Shown here piece after piece: positions 60,904-64,000 of a stretch of DNA of 64,000 nucleotides. The stretch comes from Stenotrophomonas rhizophila. Its GTDB lineage: Bacteria > Pseudomonadota > Gammaproteobacteria > Xanthomonadales > Xanthomonadaceae. Under the pieces are notes generated by a model. It made no database searches. It was given only the letters and a program-made list of their open reading frames with translations, and was not told the DNA's origin. The stretch spans positions 268,541 to 332,540 of the forward strand of contig NZ_RCDC01000004.1 in NCBI RefSeq assembly GCF_003651185.1. The letters run 5' to 3'. Numbering within the stretch: the first letter of the stretch is position 1; each line of letters opens with the position of its first letter. The position numbers and the translations under genes are program-made.

Positions 60904-63592
60904 GATTCGCCTCCACCGTGAAGCGGCTCCGCACGCGGGCATCGGCGCTTGAGCCGCCTATCCGCACCTCATACGCCCCGGCCGGAACGACATAGGTGCC
61001 GCGCGCGTCGTCGTACTCGCGCAGCGCCTGCTGCGCGTCCAGCTCGAAGGTCACGGTACGCCGCTCGCCCGGCGTCAGGTGAACGCGTTGGAAGCCGCGC
61101 AGGGTCTGTTGCGCATCGCCTGCACCCGCTGCAAGCCGCCGCACATACAGCTGCACCACTTCATCGCCCGCCCGCTTGCCGGTGTTGGCCACCTCCACCT
61201 GCACCTTGAGCGTGCCGTGGTCGGCCATACGGGGCGCATCGAGGCTTGGCTTGCCGTAGTCGAAACGGGTATAGGACAGGCCGTAGCCGAAGGGATACAG
61301 CGGCGTGCCGCGGAAATAGCGGTAGGTGCGGCCCTCCATCGCGTAATCATCGAACGCGGGCATTGCCTGGTCTGCGCGGTAGAACGTCACCGGCAGCCGG
61401 CCGCCCGGATTGACGTCGCCAAACAGCGCCTCGCCCACGGCGGTGCCGCCGCGTTGCCCGGGATACCAGCTCATCAGGATCGCGGAGAGGTTCGTCTGGG
61501 CCCACTCCACCGCCAGCGCCGATCCTCCCGTCAGCACCATCACCACAGGCTTGCCCGTGGCGTGCAGCGCTTCCAGCAGGGCGCGCTGGGTAGCGGGCAG
61601 ACGCAGGTCGGTGCGGTCGCCGCCGGCGAAGCCCGGATAGTTGACCGTCATCTCTTCGCCCTCGACATCGCCGGTCAGGCCGCCGACGAACACCACCACG
61701 TCCGCACTCCGGGCGGCATCGACGGCTTCTTCGAACGGCGGCTTCGCCCCGGGCATGCGCCAGCCCAGCCGCACGCCGGCGTCGCGCTCGGCATCGTAGT
61801 ACTCCAGCGTCAGCGCATAGGCACGGCCCGCCTGCAGGTCCAGATCGACACCGTCGCTGCGCAGGCGATCACTGTTGGCCCAGTGGTCCAGCACCCGCTT
61901 GCCATCCACGTAGAGGCGGAAGCCGTCGTCGGCCGCCGCCTCGATCCGGTAGCGGCCCGATACCGGCGGCAGCAGTTGGCCACGCCAGCGGATGCTGAAG
62001 CCATCGTTGGGGATGCCCTGCCCTGGTGCGGCCTCGCCGCGGGCCAGCAGGTTGTCGGTCGGCGAGCCGCGGTCCCAGCGGAACCCGATCTGGGCATCGG
62101 TGCGCACCAGCGCCGGCGTCCCTGACAGATCGGGCGTACGGAAGTACTCACCGCGCAGGCCGCGTTCCGGGGAGTCGGCCGAGGGCCGCAGATACGCCGC
62201 CTCGATCAGCGGCGTCGCGCTGGGATCGTCGCGCCCTTCGACCAGGTCCACACCACGCGCATAGCGCACCTCGATGCCCTTCGCCGCCTCGCGGATGCCC
62301 TGCAGGATCGTCACCGGTGCCGCCGGGGTGCCGAAGTAATTGCCGAGCAGTGCCATCGTGTCATCGGCCGTGGGGCCGACCACTGCGATGCGCTTGAGGT
62401 TGCGTGACAGCGGCAGCACGCCATCGTTCTTCAGCAGCACCAGTGATGCCTGCGCGGCCTTCAGGGCCAGCGCATCGTGCGCCGGGGCCTGGTTCACCGA
62501 GGCCGGAATCCGTGCCCAGCGCACGCGCTCGGGCGGATCGAACATGCCCAGCCGCATCCGCGCGGTGAACAGGCGCGTCACCGCATCGTCGATCTCGGCT
62601 TCGCTGATCAGGCCTTGGCGTACGGCGGCCGGCAGCGTGGCGTACTCCTGGCCGCACTCCAGCTCGGTGCCGTTCTTGACCGCCAGTGCCGCCGCAGCTT
62701 CGCGGGTGGGGACGATGTTGTGATGCTTCCAGATATCCACGATGGCCCAGCAATCCGACACCACGTAGCCCTTGAACCCCCACTCGCGGCGCAGCACGTC
62801 GCGCAGCAGGAACTGGCTGGCGCTGGCGGATTCGCCGTATACCCGGTTGTAGGCCCCCATCACCGCATCCACCTGGCCCTCCTTCACCAGCGCCTCGAAC
62901 GCCGGCAGGTAGGTGTCGTACAGATCGCGCTTGCTGGGGCGGGCATCGAAGTGGTGGCGATCGGCCTCGGGACCGCTGTGCACGGCAAGGTGCTTGGCCG
63001 TGGCGTCCAGCTTGCGGTACACCGGGTCATCGCCCTGCAGGCCCTGCACGAAGGCGACGCCCATCCGCGCGGTGAGGTACGGGTCCTCACCGTAGGTTTC
63101 CTGGCCGCGTCCCCAGCGCGGGTCGCGGAAGATGTTGATGTTCGGCGACCAGTAGGTCAGCCCCTGATAGCGGGCGTGAAAACCTTCACGGACGAACTGG
63201 TGATGCTTGGCCCGCGCCTCGTCGCTGATGGTGGTGGCCACCTGCCCCATCAACGGCACGTCGAACGTGGCGGCCAACCCGATGGCCTGCGGGAACACCG
63301 TCGCCTGCCCTGCCCGCGCGACGCCGTGCAGGCCTTCGTTCCACCAGTCGTAGGCCGGAACGCCCAGGCGCTCGATGGCGGGCGCGGCGTTCTGCATCTG
63401 GGCGGCCTTTTCTTCCAGGGTCATCTGCCCCACCAGCGCGGCGGCGCGGGTTTCAAAGCTCGCCGATGTATCCAGCCACGGCTGGGTGTCGGCGGCGTGA
63501 CCGGTGCTCGCCACTGTCATGGCAGCGCACAGCGCCAGCGTGCGGAAGATGGGGCCGCGACGGCCGCTGTGGAGGGAAGACGTACGCGTCAT
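60896..63592 (-). CDS. GH3 beta-glucosidase/beta-xylosidase with PA14 insertion
   Basis: 898 residues. A signal peptide ends GHA. The GH3 domains have VVSDCWA (nucleophile Asp near 279) and RDPRWGRGQETYGEDP. A PA14 sugar-binding domain is inserted at about 480-617 (RYRIEAAADDGFRLYVDG). The C-terminal part is fibronectin-III-like (VEVANTGKRAGDEVVQLYV). It acts in the periplasm on non-reducing ends of beta-linked oligosaccharides; DCWA rather than DCGA at the nucleophile is slightly unusual. Start shares a base with the stop of the GH43 gene and the end overlaps the symporter gene. Confidence 0.88.
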   Translation of the reverse strand: MTRTSSLHSGRRGPIFRTLALCAAMTVASTGHAADTQPWLDTSASFETRAAALVGQMTLEEKAAQMQNAAPAIERLGVPAYDWWNEGLHGVARAGQATVFPQAIGLAATFDVPLMGQVATTISDEARAKHHQFVREGFHARYQGLTYWSPNINIFRDPRWGRGQETYGEDPYLTARMGVAFVQGLQGDDPVYRKLDATAKHLAVHSGPEADRHHFDARPSKRDLYDTYLPAFEALVKEGQVDAVMGAYNRVYGESASASQFLLRDVLRREWGFKGYVVSDCWAIVDIWKHHNIVPTREAAAALAVKNGTELECGQEYATLPAAVRQGLISEAEIDDAVTRLFTARMRLGMFDPPERVRWARIPASVNQAPAHDALALKAAQASLVLLKNDGVLPLSRNLKRIAVVGPTADDTMALLGNYFGTPAAPVTILQGIREAAKGIEVRYARGVDLVEGRDDPSATPLIEAAYLRPSADSPERGLRGEYFRTPDLSGTPALVRTDAQIGFRWDRGSPTDNLLARGEAAPGQGIPNDGFSIRWRGQLLPPVSGRYRIEAAADDGFRLYVDGKRVLDHWANSDRLRSDGVDLDLQAGRAYALTLEYYDAERDAGVRLGWRMPGAKPPFEEAVDAARSADVVVFVGGLTGDVEGEEMTVNYPGFAGGDRTDLRLPATQRALLEALHATGKPVVMVLTGGSALAVEWAQTNLSAILMSWYPGQRGGTAVGEALFGDVNPGGRLPVTFYRADQAMPAFDDYAMEGRTYRYFRGTPLYPFGYGLSYTRFDYGKPSLDAPRMADHGTLKVQVEVANTGKRAGDEVVQLYVRRLAAGAGDAQQTLRGFQRVHLTPGERRTVTFELDAQQALREYDDARGTYVVPAGAYEVRIGGSSADARVRSRFTVEANRD

Positions 63593-64000
63593 CAGTTGCT
63601 CCTCAAAGCGCGCTCGTCGCGCGCGAATGGTCCCAGCAGGGCGCCGACGAAGCCGCTTGCGCGATCCGTACTCAATACCGTTCCGTCCACGTCGGCGGCG
63701 AGGGTCTGCCAGCCACGCCTTTCGTCCGTATCGAACGCGAAGGCATAGCGCCCCTCGTCACCGGCGATCTGCAAGCGCAACGACGTGGCTGCGGTCACCT
63801 CACGCGTGGCCAACGTGCGGGTCACGCCGCTGCCGTCGCGCGCTTCAAGGAAGATCGCCACGCGATCGCCGCCGAGGCTGCGCACGCCCAGGAAGTACCA
63901 GTACGCCTCGTTCTGGAACGCAGCAAGGCCTGCCGCCACACCCGCCCCCGGCCGCGTCATGTCGGTGCTGGCCTCGAAGCGCAGGTGCTGCTGGCGACGC
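63592..64000 (-). CDS. GH43-type beta-xylosidase, C-terminal end (partial)
   Basis: The frame is open to the window edge, leaving 135 codons plus the stop. RFEASTDMTRPGAGVAAGLAAF, NEAYWYFLGVRS and DVDGTVLSTDRASGFVGALLG are those of the C-terminal concanavalin-like domain of beta-xylosidases of GH43. The catalytic part lies beyond the window. It is the upstream gene of the operon with GH3, symporter-GH43 and epimerase. Confidence 0.75.
   Translation of the reverse strand, partial: RRQQHLRFEASTDMTRPGAGVAAGLAAFQNEAYWYFLGVRSLGGDRVAIFLEARDGSGVTRTLATREVTAATSLRLQIAGDEGRYAFAFDTDERRGWQTLAADVDGTVLSTDRASGFVGALLGPFARDERALRSN

Noticed and set aside
59239..60921. 560-codon plus-strand frame
   Set aside because: Antisense shadow of the symporter-GH43 fusion.

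Overview
The window comes from a GC-rich gammaproteobacterium of the family Xanthomonadaceae, most likely Stenotrophomonas or a close relative. The basis is gene content (EF-G paralogue, ECF sigma/Ser-Thr kinase pair, heavy-metal RND pump, NdvB-type cyclic glucan synthase), GTAG-type palindromes, and an inovirus whose gene order and signal-less coat protein match Xanthomonas/Stenotrophomonas filamentous phages. No rRNA, tRNA or CRISPR array was seen. A near-canonical dif site at 38146-38173, with GGGNAGGG motifs pointing toward it from both sides, places the window across the replication terminus.

1-28 kb is core-like chromosome. It holds a TonB-dependent receptor (5' part), a second EF-G with an unusual two-peptide/two-hairpin leader, an M14 peptidase, an ECF sigma factor with a TPR Ser/Thr kinase, a thioredoxin-like lipoprotein, a small lipoprotein, a two-component system divergent from a CzcCBA-type metal efflux operon, a membrane protein, and a 2903-residue cyclic beta-1,2-glucan synthase with a small coupled gene.

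28.2-31.5 kb is a lower-GC segment. It contains a 52-codon gene for a Cys-containing peptide with its own promoter and a following hairpin, then two translationally coupled genes (one unrecognised, one LpxL/HtrB-like acyltransferase lacking the usual acidic catalytic residue) and a membrane-anchored protein. This looks like an undescribed modified-peptide (RiPP-like) cassette.

31.5-38.2 kb is an inovirus prophage at dif: Cro/CI-like regulator with operator repeats and an opposing consensus promoter, two tiny membrane proteins, a methyltransferase-like protein, Rep, ssDNA-binding protein, coat proteins, pIII-like adsorption protein, pVI-like protein and pI/Zot. Copies of a DUF3653 gene plus palindrome lie outside both ends of the prophage, suggesting repeated insertions. 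38.2-45.8 kb is a probable defence island: an N-terminally truncated tyrosine recombinase, then a three-gene operon HEPN protein - OLD/TOPRIM nuclease (GajA-like) - UvrD-like helicase (GajB-like), and an orphan 193-residue protein.

46-57.4 kb holds an autotransporter, two coupled DUF1254/DUF1214 proteins, an aldehyde dehydrogenase, a membrane-anchored sugar dehydrogenase and a TerB-like/BRCT protein. 57.5-64 kb is a pentose-polysaccharide operon on the minus strand: GH43 (partial), GH3 with PA14, a GPH symporter fused to a complete GH43 domain, and an aldose epimerase, all overlapping. Together they would hydrolyse, import and finish xylo/arabino-oligosaccharides.
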